Source: Fidelibacterota bacterium (GTDB lineage Bacteria > Fidelibacterota > UBA2242 > JAFGTP01). From it: DNA of 5,872 nucleotides. The notes under the pieces are model-generated. The model made no database searches and was not told the DNA's origin. It saw nothing but the letters and a program-made list of their open reading frames with translations. Positions 1 to 5,872 of this stretch are shown one piece after another (positions within the stretch are counted from its first letter, which is position 1; every line of letters starts with the position of its first letter). The stretch lies in contig JAIPJV010000143.1 of NCBI GenBank assembly GCA_021734005.1, positions 1 to 5,872 on the forward strand, read 5' to 3'. The position numbers were made by a program, and so were the translations under genes.

Positions 1-1136
1 TGCCTATAGGCCGGCGTAGAGATTGCCGGGTCTGAATACAAAGAATATTTAAACAGGCTATCCAGAACAGCTTTTTTGCCGGAATTGTAGAAGCCCGCTA
101 TTTTATATGGTATCAAATGATTATTTTTCGGGATAATGGTTGCATTTTGCAGCGGTTTCAAACCAACCAGATATTGGAAAGCCAGACCCTGCCCATGTCG
201 GGAAGAATGGCTTTTGGCAATTTTGATAAGTTGAGATTCCAGCTGCTTGACCAATCCGTTTTTTGCCGGAAGATTTGAAAGCAGTGTTGTTAAAACAAGA
301 GGTCTCAAATTCATTTGAAGGGCTTTCAAAATAACCGGTTGAACCGGTTCCATCTGAGATAAATGGCGGGCTGCCTCGATCTGAATTTGATCAACGGAAT
401 CGTCAAGTGCTTTTAGAAACAACTTGTTCTTGTTATCGAAGTTCAGCTTGCTGAGAATATTGAGCAGCTTTTGTCGGGTTTCAACAGAACTGCTTTGATA
501 GGCCTCCTGTAATGCTGGCAAATTTTGCTGAAGTGTTTCAAGATCATCAAAACGGGTTAATGTTGTTGCTGCTTCAAAACTTACTTTGTGCTGATCAGAT
601 GTTAAAGACTGAATACAGATTTTTGCTGCTTGAGGTGTCGTGATATCCCGGTCAAAAAAATAGCCGATAGTACGCAGGATCACAAGCTTTTGACCATTAT
701 CCCAAAAGGTCTCTAAAATCCAGGAGAAGCCCTCCTCTTGTCCTAATTTGCCTAAAGATAGCAATAGTTGTTCTTTAACTTCTGGGATGGATTCGGTCTT
801 CAGAGCTGTGATCAAAAAATTGCGGGCCTCCTGGCTGTCAAATTGGGAAAGGGCAAAAGCAACTGATTGTCTGACTAAAGGTGTGGCTTCGGAATACAGA
901 TCAATCAGACTGGGAAGGAGTTCGGGTTTACGTGAATTGGCACTCGCCAGCACCAATCTTTTTTGTACTTTTGGACTGGCCTGGTTGAATTGCTGAAATG
1001 TCTGGCTTGTTATGCGGCTATTATTTTGAAGTTCGAGAATTTTGCGTTCCGAACTGGTGAACAGATTTTTTGAGCAGCCTGTAAGTAAAATTATAAAAAA
1101 TATAAGAAACTGAATTTTATTCACTTGATTGTTCAT
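1..1136 (-). CDS. HEAT-repeat lipoprotein, C-terminus beyond the window
   Basis: The frame is open from an ATG at 1136 to the left edge, giving 378 residues with no stop, so the 3' end is missing. Residues 1-21 form a lipoprotein signal: Lys7, a hydrophobic run (residues 8-18) and the lipobox LLTGC with acylated Cys21. From about residue 55 to 300 the protein is a series of paired amphipathic helices of the HEAT type, for example segments around 72-100 (PLVRQSVAFALSQF), 103-131 (PEVKEQLLLSLGKLG), 182-196 and 246-262 (IQIEAARHLSQM). HEAT arrays are protein-binding solenoids, so an envelope scaffold role is inferred. Related envelope proteins can carry a C-terminal peptidyl-prolyl isomerase domain, but that part is not visible here. 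The start overlaps the upstream gene's end by 20 bases and has no Shine-Dalgarno; a GTG at 1124 (codon 5) is an alternative that keeps the lipobox. Confident in lipoprotein and HEAT; partner unknown. Confidence 0.85.
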   Translation of the reverse strand, partial: MNNQVNKIQFLIFFIILLTGCSKNLFTSSERKILELQNNSRITSQTFQQFNQASPKVQKRLVLASANSRKPELLPSLIDLYSEATPLVRQSVAFALSQFDSQEARNFLITALKTESIPEVKEQLLLSLGKLGQEEGFSWILETFWDNGQKLVILRTIGYFFDRDITTPQAAKICIQSLTSDQHKVSFEAATTLTRFDDLETLQQNLPALQEAYQSSSVETRQKLLNILSKLNFDNKNKLFLKALDDSVDQIQIEAARHLSQMEPVQPVILKALQMNLRPLVLTTLLSNLPAKNGLVKQLESQLIKIAKSHSSRHGQGLAFQYLVGLKPLQNATIIPKNNHLIPYKIAGFYNSGKKAVLDSLFKYSLYSDPAISTPAYR

Positions 1137-2922
1137 TGTAATATAGAATAATATTGGCAGCGCCTCGACCGATCAATGCCCTCTCACCGCCTGAATTTTG
1201 ATCGTAATAGCGGGGCAGGAGAAAGCCTTGCTTTTCAGCGCGTCTTATGATTTTATTCATAATTGTCTGAGCCTGATCAGTCTTGCGCATTTTTTTGAGT
1301 GCAAGAGCCAGCCGTAAATTAATAAATAGATTATCACGACTTCTATTTTCATGCATTAAGTTAGAATAGGCGGGAGGATCATCATTGAATTTTAGATTTT
1401 TATTAATTGTGTTCAAGACTGCTTTGCTGATCTTGTCCTGAGGGGAGGACAAAAAGTTGATGGCTTCAATAACAGAGCCGTCACTGTATTCTATCGGAAT
1501 TCTTCCTTCCAGATTGCCCTTTAGAATGTTTTGGTCCTCTAGATATAATTTTTCTTCGATATTTGTGCGCAGTTTTTTTGCTGCTAATTTGCATTCTGCA
1601 GCGTAGCTTTCGTCACCCATTTTCGTCGCCATCCAGTTGGCAGCCAGCAACCCCCGATAAGCACTCACCGAAGTATAGGTAAAATGTTTGCCAGGCAAAT
1701 GAATTCGCCAGGGGCCGGATTCCTTGCGGATAAGGCCGGTTTCGTCTATGGATTGAATCAAAATAGCGGCGATCTGATAGCGAATTTTTTCCCAGTAAAA
1801 TTCTAGAAATTGGATATCATTAGTTGTTTTTACATAATCTTCAATATTGGCCAGCACCAGGCCAAATCCTGCTAATTCGATATTTGGCCCGCTCTGAGTG
1901 GAATCACTGGCTTCAGCGCCTTTGCCAAAGTATTTTGAAACCGATAGCAAATAATCCTGACCAATTCCATAATTTTTATCAAACCATTCGTATTTTTGGA
2001 ATTTGCCACATTTGTTATTGTCCAGGAGAAATTGAAGAGATTGCCGGGCCTCCTGAATATGACCGGAGTTTAAGAGTGCTTCAGTCGCATAAGTCTGGTC
2101 TGTCAGATATGTCCACGAACTACCGGGGTTTAGACTGGAGAATATTTGACCCCGGGCTGCGCCTTTTTCGCGAGATTGTGCCATTTTAATATGGGTCAAG
2201 GCTTGATGGTTAAATTGCTTTTTAATTTTTTCAAATACCCGGGGCTGAGTACTCTGTTCATGCCAGCTTTCCCACCAGTCAATTTCCTGTAATAGGGCGG
2301 AAAAACCGGAGTGCCGATTTTTAAAATTATTAACAGTATGAAAATCACCTTGCTCATCCTGATCACTGGATGATATAACTACGTATAACCAGCGTTTATT
2401 ATCTTTTACGTAAGACCATTTTCCCACATTGGCGCGAAGAGATTTATTCTCGATCTTGATATTCAAGGCATATTCATTGACCCGGTCGCTTTCCAGTACA
2501 ATATAAATAACCCAGAGCGGATGATTAACATAAAAGGGACAAAATCCGTATTGAGTTAAACGAAAACTGGAATCCTGTAAACTATGTCGCACAATCCCTG
2601 TACCGGGAACATATTCAATCTTTTTGCTCGGCATTTTTCGAATCGATTTTTGATCGCCATTATGGGTTACAATCGGAGTTATTGAACTTATGACAGGTTC
2701 GCTTTGATGCTCATCAGATGCTTGGGCATAAAGATGGGAATAAAAATTTGTGAATTGGCGGGATTTGCTATTATAATAAGCACCTGAAATACCATTACTG
2801 AGAGGCAATTTCAGAGAATTCGACTTGCGCAGGTCCAATGTATCGGCATCCTGAGTTTGAGCACCGACCAGTATGCCTGCTAAAGACAGAAGCATTAATA
2901 TATTGTAAATTTTTTGTATCAT
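1117..2922 (-). CDS. exported GH15 glucoamylase-like protein, probably catalytically degenerate
   Basis: The 601-residue product starts with a cleavable-type signal peptide (Lys4, hydrophobic residues 8-19, likely cut after VGA at 21). Residues about 30-205 look like a beta-sandwich N-domain, followed by a linker with WWESWH (216-221), then a helical domain (about 225-595) resembling the (alpha/alpha)6 barrel of GH15 glucoamylases and dextranases. Supporting stretches are SSWTYLTDQTYATEALL (268-284), which resembles the family's 'W-x-x-RD' subsite with Asp275 kept and Arg replaced by Thr274, and GKHFTYTSVSAYRGLLAA (411-428), which follows the family's general-acid loop. The family acid is usually in a WE pair; here it reads PWR (404-406). 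The family base usually sits in a PE pair near the C-terminus; here it reads LLPR (568-571). Family members release glucose from alpha-glucans, but activity is doubtful here. The ATG lacks a recognisable SD. The gene is 170 bases downstream of the VWA gene and overlaps the HEAT lipoprotein gene by 20 bases. Family assignment is by eye. Confidence 0.75.
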   Translation of the reverse strand: MIQKIYNILMLLSLAGILVGAQTQDADTLDLRKSNSLKLPLSNGISGAYYNSKSRQFTNFYSHLYAQASDEHQSEPVISSITPIVTHNGDQKSIRKMPSKKIEYVPGTGIVRHSLQDSSFRLTQYGFCPFYVNHPLWVIYIVLESDRVNEYALNIKIENKSLRANVGKWSYVKDNKRWLYVVISSSDQDEQGDFHTVNNFKNRHSGFSALLQEIDWWESWHEQSTQPRVFEKIKKQFNHQALTHIKMAQSREKGAARGQIFSSLNPGSSWTYLTDQTYATEALLNSGHIQEARQSLQFLLDNNKCGKFQKYEWFDKNYGIGQDYLLSVSKYFGKGAEASDSTQSGPNIELAGFGLVLANIEDYVKTTNDIQFLEFYWEKIRYQIAAILIQSIDETGLIRKESGPWRIHLPGKHFTYTSVSAYRGLLAANWMATKMGDESYAAECKLAAKKLRTNIEEKLYLEDQNILKGNLEGRIPIEYSDGSVIEAINFLSSPQDKISKAVLNTINKNLKFNDDPPAYSNLMHENRSRDNLFINLRLALALKKMRKTDQAQTIMNKIIRRAEKQGFLLPRYYDQNSGGERALIGRGAANIILYYNEQSSE

Positions 2923-2928
2923 AGTCAG

Positions 2929-2964
2929 AATTAATAAGTAGTGAAATTTAATACAATATTAATT
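2929..2964. repeat. AT-rich inverted repeat in the leader of the GH15-like gene
   Basis: AATTAATA (2929-2936) and TATTAATT (2957-2964) are perfect 8-base inverted arms separated by 20 bases, just upstream of the start codon at 2922. The position would suit an operator. The arms contain only A and T in an AT-rich gap, so chance is a serious alternative. I see no convincing -35/-10 pair in this gap to anchor a promoter for the downstream gene. Confidence 0.25.
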
Positions 2965-3045
2965 GAAATCTGAACATTTCTCTGCAGCGGATCTAGTTTG
3001 AATTTGTTTAAAGGTTCCAATGGATTGCTGGTTGAGATTTATTTT

Positions 3046-3072
3046 TATTCCCCGCTGCCGGGAATATTTTTT
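3046..3072. terminator. hairpin after the VWA gene, possible terminator
   Basis: TATTCCC (3046-3052) pairs with GGGAATA (3060-3066) around a 7-base loop, about 27 bases past the VWA stop codon. This is where a terminator for the minus-strand VWA transcript would be expected. However, the T-run (six T, 3067-3072) follows the stem only on the plus strand; in the minus-strand transcript the stem is followed by A-rich sequence. It may be a processing or stabilising 3' hairpin, or a block against antisense transcription. Confidence 0.4.
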
Positions 3073-3092
3073 GGGATAATGGTCAAAAGCTT

Positions 3093-4313
3093 TCAGAAAT
3101 CTTCCAGTTCATCAAAGCTGTCATCAACCTGGTCTTTTAAATCCTGTTTTACGTCTTTTTGCCCGATGAAATCGGCCTTTTTGGTGATCACATTTACATT
3201 GACAGCAGTTTTGCCATTAACCTCAAAATCAAATTCATAGGTCAAAGATGAACCCAGATCAACCTCTGAATCCGGCATGGCTACAACTTTTAATGTATGT
3301 TGGCCTGCAGGCACCATTGGTACTGAAAGCTGTTTACCCAGATTTTTGACTTCGACTTTGCCAAAAAAGCCCTTCTCTTTTTGAATAGGTGTGATTGTCG
3401 TCTGGCCAATATAGCTCCCATCTAGAAAAACTGCTGATTTAACCGGCTTTGAACCAATTATGAGAGGGTAGCTGACTTCAGACTGACGGGCGTCAATAAT
3501 AGCACGATAGCCAGCTTTAATTTTGGCCTCAGCCTGCCAGCTGCCTTCACCATAATCTATATTGACCTGATAATTTCCTGGCTGCAAAGATGATAAACTG
3601 ATAGGAGTACGCCCTCTTTTGCCTCCCGATACGGAAACTGGCAGATTTCCAGGTATAGATTTGATTGTTAATGCGCCGGTTTTTGTGAGAGCGTTTCCAT
3701 ATTTTTGGTAATATTTTGCCAGCACATCTTTGTATAGATTTTGTAATTCGCTGGGACTGTTTGCCATGCTGAAATATCCTTCGGTGGCTGAAGATAGATT
3801 CTGAAGTTTATTGACCTCGACATTTCCCAGACCAATTCCGTAAACAAAAATATTTTCGGATTTTGTCATCGATCGTATGTCATTAATAGTAAAATGGCTC
3901 TGGTTGTCCTGCCCGTCAGTAAGATAAAGAATGATTCGAGCACCCTGTAATGGTCTCAAATTGTCAAAACCACTGGCAATAGCATCGTAAAGAGCAGTTG
4001 ATCCTCCTGCCCGTAAATTCTGAATTCGGGAGCGCTGACGATTGTAGGAGCCGGTGACAGGAAAAACGCGCTCAACCCGGGAGTTGAAACTAAGCATTCC
4101 GACTTGATCTTCTGATCTAATATCTTTGAGAAAGGCTTCGATAGCTTTTTTGGCTTGCCTAAGTGGTTGACCTCTCATACTACCACTGGTATCCAGGATC
4201 AGCATGAAATTATTGTGGGGTCTAACCTTTACATATTGCGCCACCTCACCACCGGGGATGATATTCCCCATGAAAAAAATCAAAAAAATTGCCAGCGTTA
4301 ATTTGTTTCGCAT
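3093..4313 (-). CDS. secreted von Willebrand factor A (VWA) protein with PEGA-like C-terminal module
   Basis: The protein has 406 residues from the ATG at 4313, preceded by GGAG with a 6-base spacer. An in-frame TTG at 4325 would add four residues but overlaps this SD, so it is rejected. Residues 1-25 form a signal peptide (Arg2, Lys4, hydrophobic 5-18). The VWA domain covers about 34-200 with a complete metal-ion-dependent adhesion site: DTSGS (Asp41, Ser43, Ser45), Thr106 in GGSTALYDAI, and Asp133 in YLTDGQD. Such domains bind a divalent metal and a protein ligand. Residues about 200-280 are beta-rich and unassigned. Residues about 292-346 (AVFLDGSYIGQTTITP ... VPAGQHTLKVV) match the PEGA-like pattern of surface beta-modules. 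The tail from about 384 is strongly acidic (QVDDSFDELEDF). There is no cysteine. No MoxR-type ATPase or Bat-operon partner is nearby, so a batA/batB identity is not supported. Likely acts outside the inner membrane as an adhesion or assembly factor (inference). Confidence 0.87.
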   Translation of the reverse strand: MRNKLTLAIFLIFFMGNIIPGGEVAQYVKVRPHNNFMLILDTSGSMRGQPLRQAKKAIEAFLKDIRSEDQVGMLSFNSRVERVFPVTGSYNRQRSRIQNLRAGGSTALYDAIASGFDNLRPLQGARIILYLTDGQDNQSHFTINDIRSMTKSENIFVYGIGLGNVEVNKLQNLSSATEGYFSMANSPSELQNLYKDVLAKYYQKYGNALTKTGALTIKSIPGNLPVSVSGGKRGRTPISLSSLQPGNYQVNIDYGEGSWQAEAKIKAGYRAIIDARQSEVSYPLIIGSKPVKSAVFLDGSYIGQTTITPIQKEKGFFGKVEVKNLGKQLSVPMVPAGQHTLKVVAMPDSEVDLGSSLTYEFDFEVNGKTAVNVNVITKKADFIGQKDVKQDLKDQVDDSFDELEDF

Positions 4314-4319
4314 ATTTAA

Positions 4320-4324
4320 CTCCA
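4320..4324 (-). promoter_or_regulatory. ribosome binding site deciding the VWA gene start
   Basis: Read on the minus strand, GGAG lies 6 bases upstream of the ATG at 4313. The competing in-frame TTG at 4325 overlaps this site and has no SD of its own, so the ATG is the start used here. Confidence 0.7.
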
Positions 4325-4345
4325 ATCAGTAAAGTTTGTAACCTA

Positions 4346-4374
4346 ATATTAAATTCTTTTGCTGTCTATTTCAA
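4346..4374 (-). promoter_or_regulatory. sigma-70-type promoter for the VWA gene
   Basis: On the minus strand, TTGAAA (4374-4369) and TAATAT (4351-4346) are separated by exactly 17 bases, each box one mismatch from consensus. A transcript would start near 4339, giving a leader of about 26 bases that contains the SD and ends at the ATG at 4313. This also argues against the TTG start. Calls in AT-rich DNA are prone to chance matches, but spacing and position are both right. Confidence 0.55.
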
Positions 4375-4421
4375 GTTGATTCTAGAATGCTGTGATAGAT
4401 GGCACATTTTTTTATGAAATA

Positions 4422-4509
4422 TTGGATGATTGGATGAAATAAATATTGGATGATTGGATGATTGGATGAGAGAATTGTTGGATGATTGGCAACAAGAAAG
4501 TTTGGAAGA
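4422..4509. repeat. phased TTGGATGA octamer array in the divergent intergenic region
   Basis: Six exact TTGGATGA copies start at 4422, 4430, 4446, 4454, 4462 and 4478. The two interruptions (4438-4445 and 4470-4477) are each exactly 8 bases, so every copy keeps one 8-base register. A partial unit (TTGG, 4486) and a one-mismatch unit (TTGGAAGA, 4502) fall in the same register. The pattern looks like a slippage-expanded microsatellite decaying by substitution. The reverse strand reads TCATCCAA repeats, which can mimic a short Ser/Asn/His/Pro-rich reading frame; I do not regard that as a gene. It lies upstream of both divergent genes and outside the VWA core promoter. Confidence 0.85.
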
Positions 4510-4598
4510 ATCTTTGGATTTTATTTTTTGCTTGAGTGTATTTATAGAGACACCTCTCAAACAATGAAAAGCCATAAATTAAAAAGCAAAAGCAGTGC

Positions 4599-4627
4599 TT
4601 GAAAATTGATTCTAAATTCTATAAATT
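4599..4627 (+). promoter_or_regulatory. weak promoter candidate for the TPR lipoprotein gene
   Basis: TTGAAA (4599-4604) is followed either by TATAAA (4620-4625, 15-base spacer) or by TAAATT (4622-4627, 17-base spacer). It sits 40-70 bases before the start codon at 4666, a suitable place. The -10 choice is ambiguous and the surrounding sequence is AT-rich, so this is only a candidate. The rest of 4375-4665, apart from the octamer array, shows no gene or RNA I can support. Confidence 0.3.
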
Positions 4628-4651
4628 CAGTAGATTTTTTGATAATTAACC

Positions 4652-4657
4652 AAGGAG
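4652..4657 (+). promoter_or_regulatory. AAGGAG ribosome binding site setting the TPR gene start
   Basis: AAGGAG lies 8 bases before the ATG at 4666. It identifies that ATG as the start rather than the in-frame TTG at 4606, which would add 20 residues ahead of a lipoprotein signal peptide and has no SD. Confidence 0.85.
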
Positions 4658-4665
4658 ATTCTGTA

Positions 4666-5724
4666 ATGAAAATTAATAGAATTTTAGTGCTGCTTAGTGT
4701 TTTTGTTGTGGCTCTTTTCCTTCTAACATCCTGCCAGCCACCGGAAATTACCTCGGCCAAGGTTTACTTTCAGCAGGATAATATTGAAAAGGCAAAAGAG
4801 CAGCTGGAAATTGCCAAAGAAAAATATCCCGATAATCCAGAAGTATACTATCTTCTGGCCAGCAAAGTATATGGCCCTCAGGGAGAACTTAATAAAGCCA
4901 GTAAGTATCTCGATAAGGCAGTTGAACTGTCGCCAGAGTACAAAGATGAAGCTACCCAGTTTAAACGGAAAATTTGGGCCAATTATCAAAACAGAGCTGT
5001 GAAAAAATTCAATGACGCCTTAGATGCAATTTTTCCTGAAGTAAAAGATTCTCTTCTTCAGGTCGCTGCCGGAGACTTTGAAAAAGCTCTGGAAATCAGT
5101 GATACATCAAAAAGCACCTATACTGGTGTAGTCCAGTGCTACTATCAAATGGGTGATTCTGCAGCAGTTCAAAAATACGCCAACCAGGCTATGAATAAAG
5201 GTATTTTCGATGAAAATATTCTGACTGCTTACACTGCTACTTTTGATAGCCCTGATGCTGCTCTTGCTGAAATTAACTCTATTCTTGAAGAACATCCGGA
5301 TTTTATGCAATTAAAACTACAAAAAGTAACCTTTCTTGTTAAACAGGAACGTTATGAAGACGCTCTTGAGCTGGGGCAAAAGCTACTTGAGGAAGATCCT
5401 GATAACAAAAACCTGAGATTCCTTTTGGCCCAGGTTCACATGCGTAATGGTAATATCGAGCAGGCTACCCAGGAATACCAGAGAGTGCTAAAACAAAACC
5501 CTGACGATCCCGCCGTACTGGTTCGTATTGCGCAGGCCTATTTTGAATCAGAAAATTATGGAAAAGCAGAAGAGTATTCCCGCCGCTATATTAACCGTTT
5601 AGAAGAAAATGATCAGATTCAGGGGCTTGGCATTGGATATGAAATTTTATGGAAGTCTTTGTTCAATCTCGGAGAAAAAGATGAAGCCATGGAAATGCGT
5701 AAAAAAGCTCAAGAATATCGTTAA
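4666..5724 (+). CDS. tetratricopeptide-repeat (TPR) lipoprotein
   Basis: The 352-residue product begins with a lipoprotein signal (Lys2, Arg5, hydrophobic 6-20) ending in the lipobox LTSC with Cys23. The mature part is almost entirely helical TPR-type repeats: about 28-61 (AKVYFQQDNIEKAKEQLEIA, ending in YPDNPEVY), 59-92 (ending in ELSPEY), a degenerate region about 130-210, then clear repeats at about 214-247 (YEDALELGQKLLEEDPDN), 248-281 (GNIEQATQEYQRVLKQNPDD), 282-315 (YFESENYGKAEEYSRRYI) and a final capping pair to 352. TPR solenoids bind proteins; envelope TPR lipoproteins commonly take part in outer-membrane or secretion assemblies, but no specific partner is indicated. It is transcribed divergently from the VWA gene, has its own SD, and is followed by a strong terminator, so it is probably monocistronic. 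Start set at 4666 by the SD. Structure confident, function unknown. Confidence 0.88.
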   Translation: MKINRILVLLSVFVVALFLLTSCQPPEITSAKVYFQQDNIEKAKEQLEIAKEKYPDNPEVYYLLASKVYGPQGELNKASKYLDKAVELSPEYKDEATQFKRKIWANYQNRAVKKFNDALDAIFPEVKDSLLQVAAGDFEKALEISDTSKSTYTGVVQCYYQMGDSAAVQKYANQAMNKGIFDENILTAYTATFDSPDAALAEINSILEEHPDFMQLKLQKVTFLVKQERYEDALELGQKLLEEDPDNKNLRFLLAQVHMRNGNIEQATQEYQRVLKQNPDDPAVLVRIAQAYFESENYGKAEEYSRRYINRLEENDQIQGLGIGYEILWKSLFNLGEKDEAMEMRKKAQEYR

Positions 5725-5750
5725 AATCTGAAGAAATATTTATAAAAATA

Positions 5751-5781
5751 AAAAGGCCGGTTGTCTGACAACCGGCCTTTT
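5751..5781. terminator. strong bidirectional intrinsic terminator
   Basis: AAAAGGCCGGTTGT (5751-5764) pairs perfectly with ACAACCGGCCTTTT (5768-5781) around a CTG loop. The 10-base GC-rich core is flanked by A4 and T4, and on the minus strand the T-run continues into further T-rich sequence. It sits 26 bases after the TPR stop and 18 bases beyond the stop of the convergent gene at 5800, so it can serve both. Confidence 0.93.
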
Positions 5782-5799
5782 CTAATATTAATGGGTTTT

Positions 5800-5872
5800 T
5801 TATCCAACTTTTTTGATTAACTCCTCTCTGGTCACAGCGGCTGTACCGACTTTTTCCACAGAGACTGCAGAG
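5800..5872 (-). CDS. C-terminal end of an unidentified convergent gene (5' part beyond the window)
   Basis: On the minus strand a frame entering from the right edge reads 23 codons and stops with TAA at 5802-5800. The residues end in TAAVTREELIKKVG, a normal-looking helical, charged C-terminus. The stop lies just before the shared bidirectional terminator, which is the expected geometry for a convergent gene. The fragment is too short to assign a family. No stop-free alternative on the plus strand looks more protein-like. Confidence 0.55.
   Translation of the reverse strand, partial: SAVSVEKVGTAAVTREELIKKVG

Noticed and set aside
748..996. Plus-strand reading frame of 82 codons
   Set aside because: It lies wholly antisense to the HEAT lipoprotein gene, whose translation shows a signal peptide and regular repeats; the antisense product has no recognisable features.
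1824..2189. Plus-strand reading frame of 121 codons
   Set aside because: It is antisense to the conserved barrel region of the GH15-like gene and has no SD or family resemblance.
2998..3240. Plus-strand reading frame of 80 codons
   Set aside because: It crosses the hairpin and runs antisense to the acidic tail of the VWA gene, and its composition is that of a reverse-complement shadow.
3093..4313. Identity as a BatA/BatB aerotolerance protein
   Set aside because: There is no MoxR ATPase, DUF58 or other Bat gene nearby, and the PEGA-like C-terminal module does not fit BatA/BatB membrane topology.
4422..4509. CRISPR-like array
   Set aside because: The unit is only 8 bases and mostly head to tail, with no 25-40 base repeats, no unique spacers of similar length and no cas genes.
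4366..4575. Minus-strand 69-codon reading frame rich in Ser/Asn/His/Pro
   Set aside because: Its sequence is the translation of the octamer repeat, it overlaps the VWA promoter, and it has no SD or family features.
4564..4602. 12-codon plus-strand peptide (MKSHKLKSKSSA) as a leader peptide
   Set aside because: It has no SD, no regulatory codon run and no attenuator hairpin following it.
4606..4665. Twenty-residue N-terminal extension of the TPR lipoprotein from a TTG
   Set aside because: It would bury the lipoprotein signal peptide, while AAGGAG directly serves the ATG at 4666.

Overview
The window looks like chromosomal DNA from an AT-rich (roughly 40% GC by eye) bacterium with a lipoprotein-bearing, probably Gram-negative-type envelope. 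Four of the five genes carry an export signal: two lipoproteins with clear lipoboxes and two proteins with cleavable-type signal peptides. Shine-Dalgarno sites are used by some genes (GGAG, AAGGAG) and are absent from others. The combination of secreted VWA plus PEGA-like protein, HEAT-repeat lipoprotein and TPR lipoprotein fits the Fibrobacterota-Chlorobiota-Bacteroidota neighbourhood or Calditrichota/KSB1-like lineages. That placement is inference; no marker gene is present.

Layout. Positions 1-1136 (minus) hold the N-terminal 378 residues of a HEAT-repeat lipoprotein that runs off the left edge. Positions 1117-2922 (minus) hold a 601-residue exported protein with the architecture of a GH15 glucoamylase-like (alpha/alpha)6 barrel. 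Its stop overlaps the start of the HEAT gene by 20 bases, so the two form a translationally linked pair. Positions 2923-3092 are a gap with a hairpin and an AT-rich inverted repeat. Positions 3093-4313 (minus) encode a secreted von Willebrand factor A protein with a complete MIDAS motif and a C-terminal PEGA-like module, preceded by a good SD and a near-consensus sigma-70-type promoter. Positions 4314-4665 are a divergent intergenic region containing a phased TTGGATGA octamer array. Positions 4666-5724 (plus) encode a TPR lipoprotein, closed by a strong bidirectional terminator (5751-5781). The right edge carries the last 23 codons of a convergent minus-strand gene (5800-5872).

How the genes may work together. 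All four substantial products are predicted to sit outside the cytoplasm and are built mainly from protein- or metal-binding scaffolds (HEAT, TPR, VWA) plus a carbohydrate-fold protein. An envelope-associated binding or assembly role is plausible, but no substrate can be named. The most notable point is that the GH15-like protein appears, from a by-eye comparison with remembered family motifs, to carry Arg at both positions where the family has its catalytic Glu residues, which suggests a non-catalytic, carbohydrate-binding or structural derivative. Nothing in the window is recognisable as a mobile element, CRISPR array, tRNA or rRNA. I do not see a clearly new defence or mobile system here.
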